From Thermoplasmatota archaeon (lineage in GTDB: Archaea; Thermoplasmatota; Thermoplasmata; Thermoplasmatales; Thermoplasmataceae), in the NCBI GenBank assembly GCA_023379845.1, contig JAMCPG010000021.1, positions 1-64,000 of the forward strand: a stretch of DNA of 64,000 nucleotides, read 5' to 3'. This document shows, piece by piece, positions 35,762 through 44,519 of this stretch (positions are counted from its first letter, which is position 1; each line of letters opens with the position of its first letter). Both the position numbers and the translations under genes were made by a program. The notes under the pieces are model-generated. The model ran no database searches and was not told where the DNA came from. It saw only the letters and a program-made list of their open reading frames with translations.

Positions 35762-36182
35762 AGTCTATTATTTCTCTCTAAATCAACAAATTTCTGATGA
35801 AGATATAGAATCTCTGGTCAGGCTGAAGGAAGAGATCATATTGTGCGACATTGATGCAGCGTGCAGTGAGTTCCACATCCTTGCGGCACTGGACGAAGCG
35901 CTGTCCGCGAAGAGGAGAGATGGTAAATACCAGAACCTCGCAGCGTTATTCATGATGTATCTGACAGGCAGGAAACAGATCAAGGACGCAATAAGGGCAG
36001 GCGGAATAAAGCATGAAACCAAAAAATTCTTTGCAGTTTGTATAGCGAAAGGAATGGAGGCCATGCCAGATATAGCAATATTCCGTAAATCCACGATTAT
36101 AGATATGCCTATTCCTCGCATGGATGAAAAAAGGGATCAAGATGCGTGCTGGCTCATGACCCGCCTGTCGCTGAATCTTTAG
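35742..36182 (+). CDS. cgi121: KEOPS complex subunit Cgi121
   Basis: A 146-residue protein matching Cgi121. [14 protein letters not shown] appears early, then the diagnostic [24 protein letters not shown] and a C-terminal strand (FFAVCIAKG). Cgi121 binds Bud32 and tRNA within the t6A-synthesising KEOPS complex. It starts inside the 3' end of lonB (20-nt overlap) and is probably cotranscribed. Together with pcc1 it shows KEOPS genes dispersed around the chromosome. Confidence 0.8.
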   Translation: MVRQRFRVYYFSLNQQISDEDIESLVRLKEEIILCDIDAACSEFHILAALDEALSAKRRDGKYQNLAALFMMYLTGRKQIKDAIRAGGIKHETKKFFAVCIAKGMEAMPDIAIFRKSTIIDMPIPRMDEKRDQDACWLMTRLSLNL

Positions 36183-36247
36183 TATATCTTGAGAAGGGAT
36201 AAAATCGTGGCATGGAAAATATTTCAACAGTATCGTAATACCTTGCT

Positions 36248-37117
36248 ATGAAGAAGTTCCTCGCCTATCTTGGGCATATCAACATCGATATTATCTTCCG
36301 GGTACCTAAGCTTGTATCATCTGGATCTGTGCCCATCGAGGATGAGAGGAAAGTATTCGGAGGGACTCTGGGCAATTTTGCCCTCATTGCGTCAAGATTT
36401 GCTCTTGATTTCGATCCCTATGCTGCTGTTTCATCTGAAACGCACTCAGAGTATCTCAAACTGCTTGAATCCCGGGGACTGAATCTTGAACATGTCAAGG
36501 TTTTCCAGGATACACGGGGTCCATTCTGTTACATTGCAAGTGACAGGAACAACCAGCTTGCGTTCATCAACCAGGGTCCAAACCTTGTTTGGAAACCATC
36601 CAGGGAAAGCAGCCTTATCGACGGTTATAAGATATTGCATTTTACGACCGGCCCAAGGGATGAATACCTGAAAATTGCCAGGCAGTCGCATTCAGTCATC
36701 GTATTTGATCCATCACAGGAAATCTATCTTTACAGCAAAAATGAACTGAGCGAATTCATCTCCCTTTCGGATATTGTCATGTGCAACGAGGAAGAGTATG
36801 AACTTATAAAGGAAAATCTCAACGATAACGATTCTCCGACAATTATAAAGACCATGGGATCCAGGGGTGTCGAAGTTTTCGACAAAGGCAATAAGGTATC
36901 AGTCAAAGCGAGGAAGGTTGAAGGGCACTATGATACAGTTGGCGCGGGCGACGCATTCAGGGCAGGCTTCTATTCAGCATATCTTAAATATAATGATATC
37001 CCGAAGGCAGTCATGTATGGTAATATAGTTGCCAGTGAGGTCATCCGTCTCCCAGTCATCGATTTCGATGAGCCATGGAGCAAAATTGAGTCTATTTATT
37101 CCAAGGGAATCAACTAG
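36248..37117 (+). CDS. PfkB-family carbohydrate kinase
   Basis: A 289-residue ribokinase-family kinase. The N-terminal sugar-binding motif is FGGTLGNFALIASRF, and the C-terminal signature is YDTVGAGDAFRAGFYSA, with the catalytic Asp in GAGD. Substrate (ribose, fructose-6-phosphate, adenosine, KDG) cannot be assigned by motif alone. The ATG lies 66 nt past cgi121 with no clear own promoter, so readthrough is possible. Confidence 0.88.
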   Translation: MKKFLAYLGHINIDIIFRVPKLVSSGSVPIEDERKVFGGTLGNFALIASRFALDFDPYAAVSSETHSEYLKLLESRGLNLEHVKVFQDTRGPFCYIASDRNNQLAFINQGPNLVWKPSRESSLIDGYKILHFTTGPRDEYLKIARQSHSVIVFDPSQEIYLYSKNELSEFISLSDIVMCNEEEYELIKENLNDNDSPTIIKTMGSRGVEVFDKGNKVSVKARKVEGHYDTVGAGDAFRAGFYSAYLKYNDIPKAVMYGNIVASEVIRLPVIDFDEPWSKIESIYSKGIN

Positions 37118-37264
37118 GTGCCCTCGTGCTTGCTTCTCCTGTCATGTATGAATTACATGGTTTCCATGGGCAATCCCCGCTGTATAGCGTGCAAAAAAAC
37201 TGCATGGCATTCACCCCAAGCGAGATAGCATGATTTTTTAACCCCTCATCATATCTCAGGTCTC

Positions 37265-37783
37265 GTGGCAGTATACGAGTTTGAAGGCAGGAAACCTTCT
37301 ATCGGAATAAATTCATTTGCTTTTGAGAATTCAACAATCATCGGCGATGTAAAGATAGGTGAATATGTCTGGATTGGTCCTGGTGCAGTTATCAGGGGAG
37401 ATTATGGTACTATCGTGATAGATGATTACACCGCTATAGAGGATAATTGTGTCCTACACGCTAGACCCGGGGAGACAACAACTATCGAAAAACATGTAAC
37501 TGTGGGGCATCTTTCCACGATCCACACTGCAACGCTCAGGCAATGGTCTATTGTTGGCATGGGCGCAACCGTTTCAGATTTTTCAGAAGTTGGTGAGTGG
37601 GCAGTTGTGGCAGAAGGGGCAGTTGTCAAGGCCAACAGTAAAATTGCTCCGGAGTCTATTGCCGCGGGTATTCCTGCGGCGGTAATAGGGAAGATATCAG
37701 AAGACTACAAGAAGCTCTGGACCGATTACAAGGCAAACTACAACAGCTTTGCGTCTAGGTACAGACAACTCAAGAAACTCTGA
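37265..37783 (+). CDS. Gamma-class carbonic anhydrase-like protein
   Basis: A 172-residue left-handed beta-helix protein with hexapeptide repeats (VWIGPGAVIRGD, AVVAEGAVVKAN). Zinc ligand histidines of the gamma carbonic anhydrase family are present in NCVLHARP and VGHLSTIHTA. Many archaeal members are carbonic anhydrases, but related acetyltransferase-like proteins exist, so activity is inferred. The start is GTG 37265; the preceding 147 nt hold no gene. Confidence 0.87.
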   Translation: MAVYEFEGRKPSIGINSFAFENSTIIGDVKIGEYVWIGPGAVIRGDYGTIVIDDYTAIEDNCVLHARPGETTTIEKHVTVGHLSTIHTATLRQWSIVGMGATVSDFSEVGEWAVVAEGAVVKANSKIAPESIAAGIPAAVIGKISEDYKKLWTDYKANYNSFASRYRQLKKL

Positions 37784-37848
37784 TTCTGCATTCTGCACGC
37801 AATAGGAAGCGCTGCAAATCTTTTTAAGGCATACATTACTTTTAGTTT

Positions 37849-39057
37849 ATGCTTAAAAAATTTGAGATTCAGGATTGCACCGTCAGGAATATATTGGATT
37901 CACGTGGGACTCTTACGGTTGAAGCCACAATAAGGCTTCCGGAAGCTGTTGGTGTCTCCTCCGCTCCATCTGGCGCAAGCACGGGCGAAACAGAAGTGAA
38001 AGCCTTCCCACAGGGTGGGGCCCTTTCATCCCTTGACATGTTTTACAAAGAGGTCAGGAAGGGACTAATTGGATTTAACGCACTTGACCAGTATGGTTTT
38101 GACACGTACCTGGAGAAGATTGACGGCACTGGAAATTTCAGCTCAATAGGAGGAAACCTGGCGACAGCCCTTTCGATAGCAAATGCCAAGGCTGTAGCAA
38201 ATGAGCTTCAGATTCCATTATACCGATACGTGGGTGGCAACTTCGCACGCAAGATGCCGAGGCCGCTTGGTAATGTACTCGGTGGAGGAAAACATTCCAG
38301 AAACGGCACAACCATACAGGAATTCTTTGTTTCAACCCAGAGCGACAACATGCTTCAGTGCATAAACACTAACATAAGGGTGCATAGGCGTGTTGGCGAA
38401 AAGCTATCAGAAAAATACCCTGATCTGAGCATCGGTGTCGGCGATGAAAGGGCATGGACTTGTAACATACCGGACGTTGAGGCAGTAGATCTCGTGAGAA
38501 CCGCAGCGTCGGAGATAGAGCATGAATCCAGGCTCAAGATCCTCGTTGGTTCAGATCTCGCGTCAACTTCGTTCTACGAGAAAGGGAAGTATATTTACAA
38601 GGACGGGCCGAAGACCGTTGACCAACAGAAGGATTTTGTTGTTTCGCTGGTAAAGGATCATGGTTTCAGGGTTATTGAGGATCCGCTGGTTGATTCTGAC
38701 TATGACGGTTTTGCTGATATCACTGCAAGGATTGGCGATCGCTGCCTAATTATCGGTGATGATCTTTATACCACAAACCCTGACAGGATAAAGGTAGGTA
38801 TAGATAAAAAGTCGACAAATGCTGCCCTGATCAAGGTAAACCAGATTGGCACGCTGAGCAAGACGGTCGAGGCGGTCAACCTAGTCAACAGGGCCGGCTG
38901 GAAAACGGTTATATCGCACAGGAGTGGCGAAACAACCGATGATTTTATTGCACATCTGGGCGTCGCGTTCGGCTCTGAAATGATCAAGTCTGGCACAATC
39001 GGCGGTGAGAGACTGGCCAAACTGAATGAACTCATAAGGATACAAGAGGATTTTTGA
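37849..39057 (+). CDS. eno: Enolase
   Basis: Glycolytic interconversion of 2-phosphoglycerate and phosphoenolpyruvate. 402 residues, slightly short for the family. Motifs include RNILDSRGTLTVEA, SAPSGASTGETE, metal ligands in IEDPL and IGDDLYTTN, and the catalytic KVNQIGTLSKTVEA with ISHRSGETTD. A TATA-like CTTTTTAAGG about 25 nt before the ATG predicts a leaderless transcript. Its stop overlaps the TTG start of dph5 (TTGA), so the pair is cotranscribed. Confidence 0.95.
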   Translation: MLKKFEIQDCTVRNILDSRGTLTVEATIRLPEAVGVSSAPSGASTGETEVKAFPQGGALSSLDMFYKEVRKGLIGFNALDQYGFDTYLEKIDGTGNFSSIGGNLATALSIANAKAVANELQIPLYRYVGGNFARKMPRPLGNVLGGGKHSRNGTTIQEFFVSTQSDNMLQCINTNIRVHRRVGEKLSEKYPDLSIGVGDERAWTCNIPDVEAVDLVRTAASEIEHESRLKILVGSDLASTSFYEKGKYIYKDGPKTVDQQKDFVVSLVKDHGFRVIEDPLVDSDYDGFADITARIGDRCLIIGDDLYTTNPDRIKVGIDKKSTNAALIKVNQIGTLSKTVEAVNLVNRAGWKTVISHRSGETTDDFIAHLGVAFGSEMIKSGTIGGERLAKLNELIRIQEDF

Positions 39058-39815
39058 CGCTTTTCATAATCGGTCTTGGCCTGGAGGGAGTGGCCAGTAT
39101 CCAGCAAAGAGGAATGGCAGCGATAAGAGAATGTGATTCTCTCTTTTTGGAAACTTACACTTCTGGATCCCGCGAGAACCTGATTGATGCAATAGAAAAG
39201 GCGGCTGGAAAGAAGGTAACCCTGCTCCCAAGAGAAAAGGTTGAGCAGAGCAGGATTATCCTCAACTCGGCAAGGACATCCAAAACGGCTTTCCTCGTCC
39301 AGGGGGATGCCTTAACTGCAACGACACACAACCAGATACGTTTCGACGCTATAGCAGAAGGGATACCGGTAGAGGTCCTGGAAAACTCCTCTATTATCAC
39401 GGCGGTGCCCGGCTACCTTGGTCTTGAAATATACAAGATGGGCCAGGTTGTCTCCCTCCCTTACGTATCTGAGAAATTCTTCCCGCGAAGCCCTTACGAT
39501 AAGATAATTGCCAACATGGAACGCGGACTGCATACCTTGATCCTGCTTGACATAACTGAATCAGGTTACATGACTGTCGCTGAGGCCTGCAAAATACTGA
39601 CAAGCATGAACGACCGTTTTGGGGGCAAACTGGATTTAGCCGCGATGAAGGTTGCCGTTGTCCATGCATATGGTACTCGTTCATTGTCAGTCAGATACGG
39701 AACGCTCCCGGTTTTATGTAACCAGAAGTTCTCTGATAACCCGTCCACTCTTGTTATACCGGGCAAGCTTGATTATAACGAGGAGGAGTTTATTTCGCAC
39801 TTCACAGTTAAATAA
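39054..39815 (+). CDS. dph5: Diphthine synthase
   Basis: Methyltransferase that builds diphthamide on the elongation factor 2 histidine. 253 residues of the tetrapyrrole-methylase fold. It starts TLFIIGLGLEGVASIQQRG and has LFLETYTSG, VQGDALTATTH and VPGYLGLEIYKMGQ, all typical of archaeal DphB/Dph5. The TTG start overlaps the enolase stop by 4 nt. It is the second gene of an eno-dph5 unit. Confidence 0.93.
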   Translation: MTLFIIGLGLEGVASIQQRGMAAIRECDSLFLETYTSGSRENLIDAIEKAAGKKVTLLPREKVEQSRIILNSARTSKTAFLVQGDALTATTHNQIRFDAIAEGIPVEVLENSSIITAVPGYLGLEIYKMGQVVSLPYVSEKFFPRSPYDKIIANMERGLHTLILLDITESGYMTVAEACKILTSMNDRFGGKLDLAAMKVAVVHAYGTRSLSVRYGTLPVLCNQKFSDNPSTLVIPGKLDYNEEEFISHFTVK

Positions 39816-39864
39816 TCTGGGCGTTTCTTACTTGAAATTGGGTCGGCATTGAAGATGTGCGAAA

Positions 39865-39874
39865 GTTATAAATT
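39865..39874 (+). promoter_or_regulatory. TATA-like element of the sdh operon
   Basis: GTTATAAATT lies about 70 nt before the TTG used by the ORF track, and 25-33 nt before the in-frame CTG 39893 and ATT 39899. It predicts a transcript start near 39895, which bears on the choice of the sdhA start codon. Confidence 0.45.
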
Positions 39875-39940
39875 GAATCGAGGGCTTACTCGCTGGCGAT
39901 TATCATAGAGAGACCCGCGATTCATGAAATAGAAACTGAC

Positions 39941-41638
39941 TTGCTTGTTATCGGTGCAGGCGGTGCAGGTCTCCGGGCTGCCGTTGAGGCGCTTAAGCAG
40001 GACGTTAAGGTACTTATAGTAACAAAATCGCTCCTGGGAAAGGCTCACACTGTAATGGCAGAGGGAGGTATTGCAGCCTCGCTAGGCAACATGGATAAGG
40101 AAGATAACTGGAAGGTTCACTTTGCTGATACCTACGTGGAGGGAGTTTATCTTGGTGACTGGAGATTCTCTGAAAAACTGGCAAAAGATGCCCCTGCCAG
40201 GGTACTGGAACTTGAAGAATATGGTGCTCTCTTCGACAGGAATACTGATGGCAAGATACTGCAGAGGGCATTTGGTGCACACACGTACAGGCGGCTCTGC
40301 CATGTTGGCGACAAAACTGGTCTCGAGCTTATCAGAACGCTTCAGGACAAGGTGATACACAGCAACGCATCTTTCCTTGAAGAGATAATGATCACTAAAA
40401 TCATATCTGACGGCCGCAAGGTAAAGGGCGCAATTGGGCTTGACCTCAAAACAGGTGAATTCTATTCAATTTCCGCCAAGGGGATTGTACTGGCTTCAGG
40501 AGGTCTCGGTCGGATATACAAGGTTACCTCAAATTCATGGGAGTCCACCGGAGATGGGCTTTCACTTGCATTCGAAGCAGGTGCTGAATTGATGGATCTT
40601 GAAATGGTCCAGTTCCACCCCACTGGAATGATTTGGCCACCGGCTATTCGTGGCCTGCTTGTAACTGAAGGTGTGAGAGGAGACGGCGGGCTTCTCTACA
40701 ATACAAAGGGAGAAAGGTTCATGCTCAGGTACTCCCCCCAGAAAAAGGAGCTTGACGCACGTGACGTTGTTGCGCGATCAATATACAGGGAGATAATGGA
40801 AGGTAGGGGCACTGAGCATGGGGGCGTTTACCTGGACATCTCTTACAAAGGCGCTAAGTTCATACTTGAAAAGTTGCCCAGCATGTACATGCAGTACAAG
40901 GAATTCTCGGGTGTCGATATTACAAAAGAAAAGATGGAAGTTGCACCCACAACACACTATCACATGGGCGGCATCAAGGTGGATGCCGAGACAAACCAGA
41001 CTGTCGTATCCGGGCTGTTTGCTGCGGGGGAGGCGGCTACAGGGCTGCATGGTGCCAACAGGCTGGGTGGAAATTCACTTGCGGACCTGCTTGTATTTGG
41101 CAAAAGGACCGGCGAAGAAGCTGCCAAGTTCGTAAAAAATGCGAAGCTATCAAGAATAGATGACAGTGAGGCATCAGCAGAAGTCGATCGCGTGCTTTCA
41201 TTCCTTCAGGTCAAGGATCCTGTAAATCCGTACGAGGTATTCGAGAAGCTAAGAGAGACAATGTCCAGTAACGTAGGAATATGGAGAAACGAGGAAGGCC
41301 TTAATAAGGCACTTGCCGAAATAGCAGAACTGAAGAAGCTGGGGAAAAGAGTTGGTGTCAGTGGTTCTACAAAGTTTAATCCGGGCCTAGTTACTGCACT
41401 GGAGGTACAGGGGCTCCTTAACATTGCCGAAATGCTTGTCACTGCGGCCAGGGAGAGAAAAGAAAGCAGGGGCGCCCACTACAGGCAGGACTATCCGGAT
41501 CTCAAGAAGGAATGGAGAAAAAATATCGTGTTTACGCGGAAAGAGGACGGGAGCTTTTCCATGAGATTCGATCCTGTGCCTGAATTACCGCCAGAATTGA
41601 AGGCTCTCTTGTCAAAGGAGGAACAGGAAAATGTCTGA
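39941..41638 (+). CDS. sdhA: Succinate dehydrogenase flavoprotein subunit
   Basis: Oxidises succinate to fumarate with covalently bound FAD. 565 residues from TTG 39941. The Rossmann GAGGAGL is at the N-terminus; the flavinylation His is His36 in GKAHTVMAEGG. Substrate-site motifs are FHPTGM and THYHMGG. The frame is open back to a stop at 39869 and has no ATG or GTG. The residues ERPAIHEIETD just before the TTG look native, so the real start may be a rare ATT or CTG near 39893-39899. First gene of sdhABCD, overlapping sdhB by 8 nt. Confidence 0.93.
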   Translation: MLVIGAGGAGLRAAVEALKQDVKVLIVTKSLLGKAHTVMAEGGIAASLGNMDKEDNWKVHFADTYVEGVYLGDWRFSEKLAKDAPARVLELEEYGALFDRNTDGKILQRAFGAHTYRRLCHVGDKTGLELIRTLQDKVIHSNASFLEEIMITKIISDGRKVKGAIGLDLKTGEFYSISAKGIVLASGGLGRIYKVTSNSWESTGDGLSLAFEAGAELMDLEMVQFHPTGMIWPPAIRGLLVTEGVRGDGGLLYNTKGERFMLRYSPQKKELDARDVVARSIYREIMEGRGTEHGGVYLDISYKGAKFILEKLPSMYMQYKEFSGVDITKEKMEVAPTTHYHMGGIKVDAETNQTVVSGLFAAGEAATGLHGANRLGGNSLADLLVFGKRTGEEAAKFVKNAKLSRIDDSEASAEVDRVLSFLQVKDPVNPYEVFEKLRETMSSNVGIWRNEEGLNKALAEIAELKKLGKRVGVSGSTKFNPGLVTALEVQGLLNIAEMLVTAARERKESRGAHYRQDYPDLKKEWRKNIVFTRKEDGSFSMRFDPVPELPPELKALLSKEEQENV

Positions 41639-42368
41639 TAAAGTTACTATATCTATCAAAAGATCGGACCCATCTAAAGGCGAAGCCCCGCACTTTGTAG
41701 ATTACGAAGTTCCGACACAAGAGGGCATGGTCGTTCTTGATGCAGTTCATTACATTGAGAACAACATAGATCCGACGCTATCGGTAAGATGGAACTGCAA
41801 GGCCGCAAGATGCGGTTCATGCTCGGCAGAAGTGAACGGCCTTCCACGCCTTATGTGCAAGACCAGGGTCGACAAGATGGGATCTAAAATATCTATTGAG
41901 CCCATGAGGGCATATCCAGTAGTAAAGGATCTAGTTACGAATGTCTCCCATAACTGGGAGATTGCAAAGAGGATTCCACCATTTACACCCAAGCCTGGCC
42001 TTCCAAAACCATGGAAGATGGCTGCCATCGATATTACGAGATCAAAGGAGTTCAGGACATGCATAGAATGCTTCCTATGCCAGGATGTATGCCACGTGAT
42101 CCGCGAACATGAATCTAATTATCTTGGCCCAAAACACATGGTCAAGGTCGCAGCTCTTGATATGCACCCTCTTGACTCCATTGATAGGGCTGGATTCCTT
42201 CACACTGATGGAGGAGTTGGATTCTGCAACATTACGAAATGCTGCCAGAACGTATGTCCGGAGGGGATTCACATAACGGATAATGCAATCATACCAGAAA
42301 AAGAGAGAGTTGTGAACGAGTTCTACGATCCAATCGGCATACTGCTACACAGGAGGAAGAAGAAATGA
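41631..42368 (+). CDS. sdhB: Succinate dehydrogenase iron-sulfur subunit
   Basis: Transfers electrons from FAD to quinone. 245 residues. The [2Fe-2S] ligands are Cys56, Cys61, Cys64 and Cys76 (RWNCKAARCGSC ... LMC). The ferredoxin-type part has CIECFLCQDVC (144-154) and FCNITKCCQNVCP (199-210), supplying the remaining clusters. An extra cysteine (Cys204 or 205) sits next to the third cluster. It overlaps sdhA by 8 nt and sdhC by 4 nt. Confidence 0.95.
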   Translation: MSDKVTISIKRSDPSKGEAPHFVDYEVPTQEGMVVLDAVHYIENNIDPTLSVRWNCKAARCGSCSAEVNGLPRLMCKTRVDKMGSKISIEPMRAYPVVKDLVTNVSHNWEIAKRIPPFTPKPGLPKPWKMAAIDITRSKEFRTCIECFLCQDVCHVIREHESNYLGPKHMVKVAALDMHPLDSIDRAGFLHTDGGVGFCNITKCCQNVCPEGIHITDNAIIPEKERVVNEFYDPIGILLHRRKKK

Positions 42369-43078
42369 TGGAGAATAAGCGCAGATTGAGCTTTATTTCC
42401 GAGCTGGTTGAACCCAACTGGAGGTTCTGGAGTCTCGTTGTAATACTGCTTCTGTCTGCAGGTGCACTTTTCCTCTACCCAGTTTCTGAATATCAGGGAT
42501 ATGTTGACCCTTTCTATTCACCGACTGTTCTGGTTCTTCCATTCATAGCGCTCTTCAGGCTATCCTGCTATGCCTACAGGAAGGACTACCACAGGCATGT
42601 CTTCAGGCACCCAATGGCATGCCTCAACGACGAAAGGATGGATTCATCAAAGAGAAAGTATACTGGAGAAACGGGCTTCTTTGCACTTAACAACTTCCAC
42701 AGGTATTTCTTCTATATAGGACTTGCAATACTGCCTTTCTTTTATTACGATTTTTACACATCACTGGTTTACGAGAGCGGCTTCTTTATTTTCAGGGTTG
42801 GCAGCATACTTCTTCTTGTGAATGCGCTTCTTCTGACATTGTGGACAATATCATGCCATGCTTTTAGGCACCTGATTGGTGGTTCAGTGGACTGCTACAG
42901 CTGCCTGTCCCATGGATCGGGCGTGAAGAAGCTATTCAACGGGCAGAGCTTATTGAACCGCTATCATGAGCAGTTTGCATTCGTAAGCCTGCTCGTTGTT
43001 GTTGCTGTTGATCTATATATCCGGGCACTGATGGCAGGCTGGCCGGTTGACTTTACATTCTTCAAGATAGCTATATGA
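42365..43078 (+). CDS. sdhC: Succinate dehydrogenase membrane anchor, large subunit
   Basis: A 237-residue membrane protein with about five helices (roughly 20-40, 52-68, 115-132, 142-162, 200-220). Histidine-rich interhelical parts (YHRHVFRH, SCHAFRHL) could ligate haem b, and a DCYSCLSHG loop is unusual. It is larger than bacterial SdhC and recognisable mainly by operon position between sdhB and sdhD. Anchors the complex and binds quinone. Confidence 0.8.
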   Translation: MMENKRRLSFISELVEPNWRFWSLVVILLLSAGALFLYPVSEYQGYVDPFYSPTVLVLPFIALFRLSCYAYRKDYHRHVFRHPMACLNDERMDSSKRKYTGETGFFALNNFHRYFFYIGLAILPFFYYDFYTSLVYESGFFIFRVGSILLLVNALLLTLWTISCHAFRHLIGGSVDCYSCLSHGSGVKKLFNGQSLLNRYHEQFAFVSLLVVVAVDLYIRALMAGWPVDFTFFKIAI

Positions 43079-43086
43079 GGTGAAAA

Positions 43087-43272
43087 ATGGTTTTTACATT
43101 TGAAAGAATAAAATATCCTATATTCGTGCTTGGTGCCATACTTATGACCCTGCCTGCCATAATATATAAATTCCATCCTTTCGATGTCACAATTGTGACC
43201 TATTCCGTCGTGATCGGCTTTATACTGTTCGCTCTATCGATAGTATCAGGAATCACGTCTATGAGGGATTAG
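43087..43272 (+). CDS. sdhD: Succinate dehydrogenase small membrane subunit
   Basis: A 61-residue protein with two hydrophobic helices (about 9-27 and 35-55). It is identified by position as the last gene of the operon, 8 nt after sdhC with a GAGGTG site before the ATG. Only two helices make it a minimal anchor. Its last 14 nt overlap the convergent regulator gene. Confidence 0.65.
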   Translation: MVFTFERIKYPIFVLGAILMTLPAIIYKFHPFDVTIVTYSVVIGFILFALSIVSGITSMRD

Positions 43273-43867
43273 ACAGTATATCCTTCAGGTTGTTCAGCGA
43301 CAATATATGCTCCACCAGCACTGAAGGCATCCCGACGATTTCAGCAGTTCTGTCGACGTCAAGGCACTCTATATATTCTGTAATTATCTTTCTGGATATC
43401 GGATCGAGCGGTTGAAGGTTCAGCCTCGAGTGGATTTTCTCCATGATCTTGTCTTTCAACCTGAGCAGCTTCATCCTTTCCTCGGTTATCGCATCAATCT
43501 TGCCTTCAACTTCCCTGAGCTGGTCTATGAGGCTTGCCTTGCTGTCAAGTTCAGTCTTGTCCTCCTTACCCTCATAGATATCCTTCTTTGTCACTGTGAA
43601 AAAATTTCTTGAATAGTCAATGATAAGCGAGGATGATCCGGAAGGAATGTATACTTTCCTCCTGCTGTTGTCTGCATCATCCACGAGCCTGATCAGGTTC
43701 GCCCTCTCCAGAAGGAAGAGGTGCTTATTGATCGCTTGTTGCGAAACACCAACGAGCCGGCTCAGCTCTGTACCGTAGGACGAAAAGGATGTCAGCTCTC
43801 TTAATATCTCCCTCCTTGTCGAATTTTCAATCGCATCAAGCAGAGCTTCTATCTCATCGTCCAGCAT
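43259..43867 (-). CDS. ArsR-type regulator, Phr-like, downstream of hsp20
   Basis: A 202-residue protein. An N-terminal winged helix (IENSTRREILRELTSFSSYG, SRLVGVSQQAINKHLFLLERANLI) precedes a wing, a central coiled region (about 110-150, SLIDQLREVEGKIDAITEER) and a short C-terminal domain. The length and layout match the euryarchaeal heat-shock repressor Phr. The gene starts 4 nt after the hsp20 stop, so it is in one operon with a heat-shock gene. A role as autoregulating heat-shock repressor is an inference from this. Confidence 0.75.
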   Translation of the reverse strand: MLDDEIEALLDAIENSTRREILRELTSFSSYGTELSRLVGVSQQAINKHLFLLERANLIRLVDDADNSRRKVYIPSGSSSLIIDYSRNFFTVTKKDIYEGKEDKTELDSKASLIDQLREVEGKIDAITEERMKLLRLKDKIMEKIHSRLNLQPLDPISRKIITEYIECLDVDRTAEIVGMPSVLVEHILSLNNLKDILSNPS

Positions 43868-43871
43868 CTTA

Positions 43872-44423
43872 TCACTCTATGTTTATTCTTCTTCCGGATG
43901 CCTCTGCAGGCTTGTCCTTCGAGATTGTAACATCCAGGATGCCGTTTACGAATCTTGCCTTGCAGGTTTCGGGCTTTATCTTGTGCTCAAACTCAACTTC
44001 CTTGTGGTATTTCCTTGATCCGTCTTTCACGTTCAGCGTCACAGAAGTGTCGCTGACCTTCAGGTCTATGTTGTCCTTAGAAATGCCCGGAAGTTCGTAT
44101 GTTATGTACACATTAGTCGCATCCTCATTTATGTCAGTAAGGGGTTCCCTGATATCCTGTTCCAACTGGTCCGGAACACGGTTGTGCATCATTTCAGGCA
44201 CATTTCCGAATTCCTGGAAATATGGCTTGCCATCGGATCCCTGCCTGTAGGTAAAGCCATAAACAAAAGGTCCCTCTATATTCTGATCCGGGTTCTTCCT
44301 TATTCCGTTGAAGAATCTGGCGAGCCTCTCATTCATTCGCCTGAAGTCCTCCTCGAAATCGCCAAACATATCCCCAAAGAAGTCCCTGTCCCAGTCGTCG
44401 TCTCTTTCTCTTTTTTTAACCAT
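43872..44423 (-). CDS. hsp20: Small heat-shock protein Hsp20
   Basis: An alpha-crystallin chaperone. A long acidic and aromatic N-terminal arm (about 95 residues) leads to the alpha-crystallin domain (DINEDATNVYITYELPGISKDNIDLKVSD written in part) with the conserved late strand ARFVNGILDVTISK. No clear I-x-I tail but INIE at the end. I start at ATG 44423 because AAGGAG lies just upstream; the track uses GTG 44432. The promoter spacer has a TTTAAATATTTG element and a near-palindrome (44447-44459) at the expected transcript start. Confidence 0.92.
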   Translation of the reverse strand: MVKKRERDDDWDRDFFGDMFGDFEEDFRRMNERLARFFNGIRKNPDQNIEGPFVYGFTYRQGSDGKPYFQEFGNVPEMMHNRVPDQLEQDIREPLTDINEDATNVYITYELPGISKDNIDLKVSDTSVTLNVKDGSRKYHKEVEFEHKIKPETCKARFVNGILDVTISKDKPAEASGRRINIE

Positions 44424-44446
44424 TTCAATCACTCCTTCACAACCAT

Positions 44447-44459
44447 TAGTTGTTAACTA
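44447..44459. promoter_or_regulatory. Near-palindrome at hsp20 transcript start region
   Basis: TAGTTGTTAACTA is nearly symmetric and sits between the TATA-like ATTTAAATATTTG (about 44473-44485) and the hsp20 start. Phr-type repressors bind at or just downstream of the TATA box, so this is a candidate operator by position only. Confidence 0.3.
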
Positions 44460-44519
44460 CGAATTGTAATCAAATATTTAAATTTTAAGATCCTCGCGCC
44501 TAGAAGGAAAAAAAACCTT

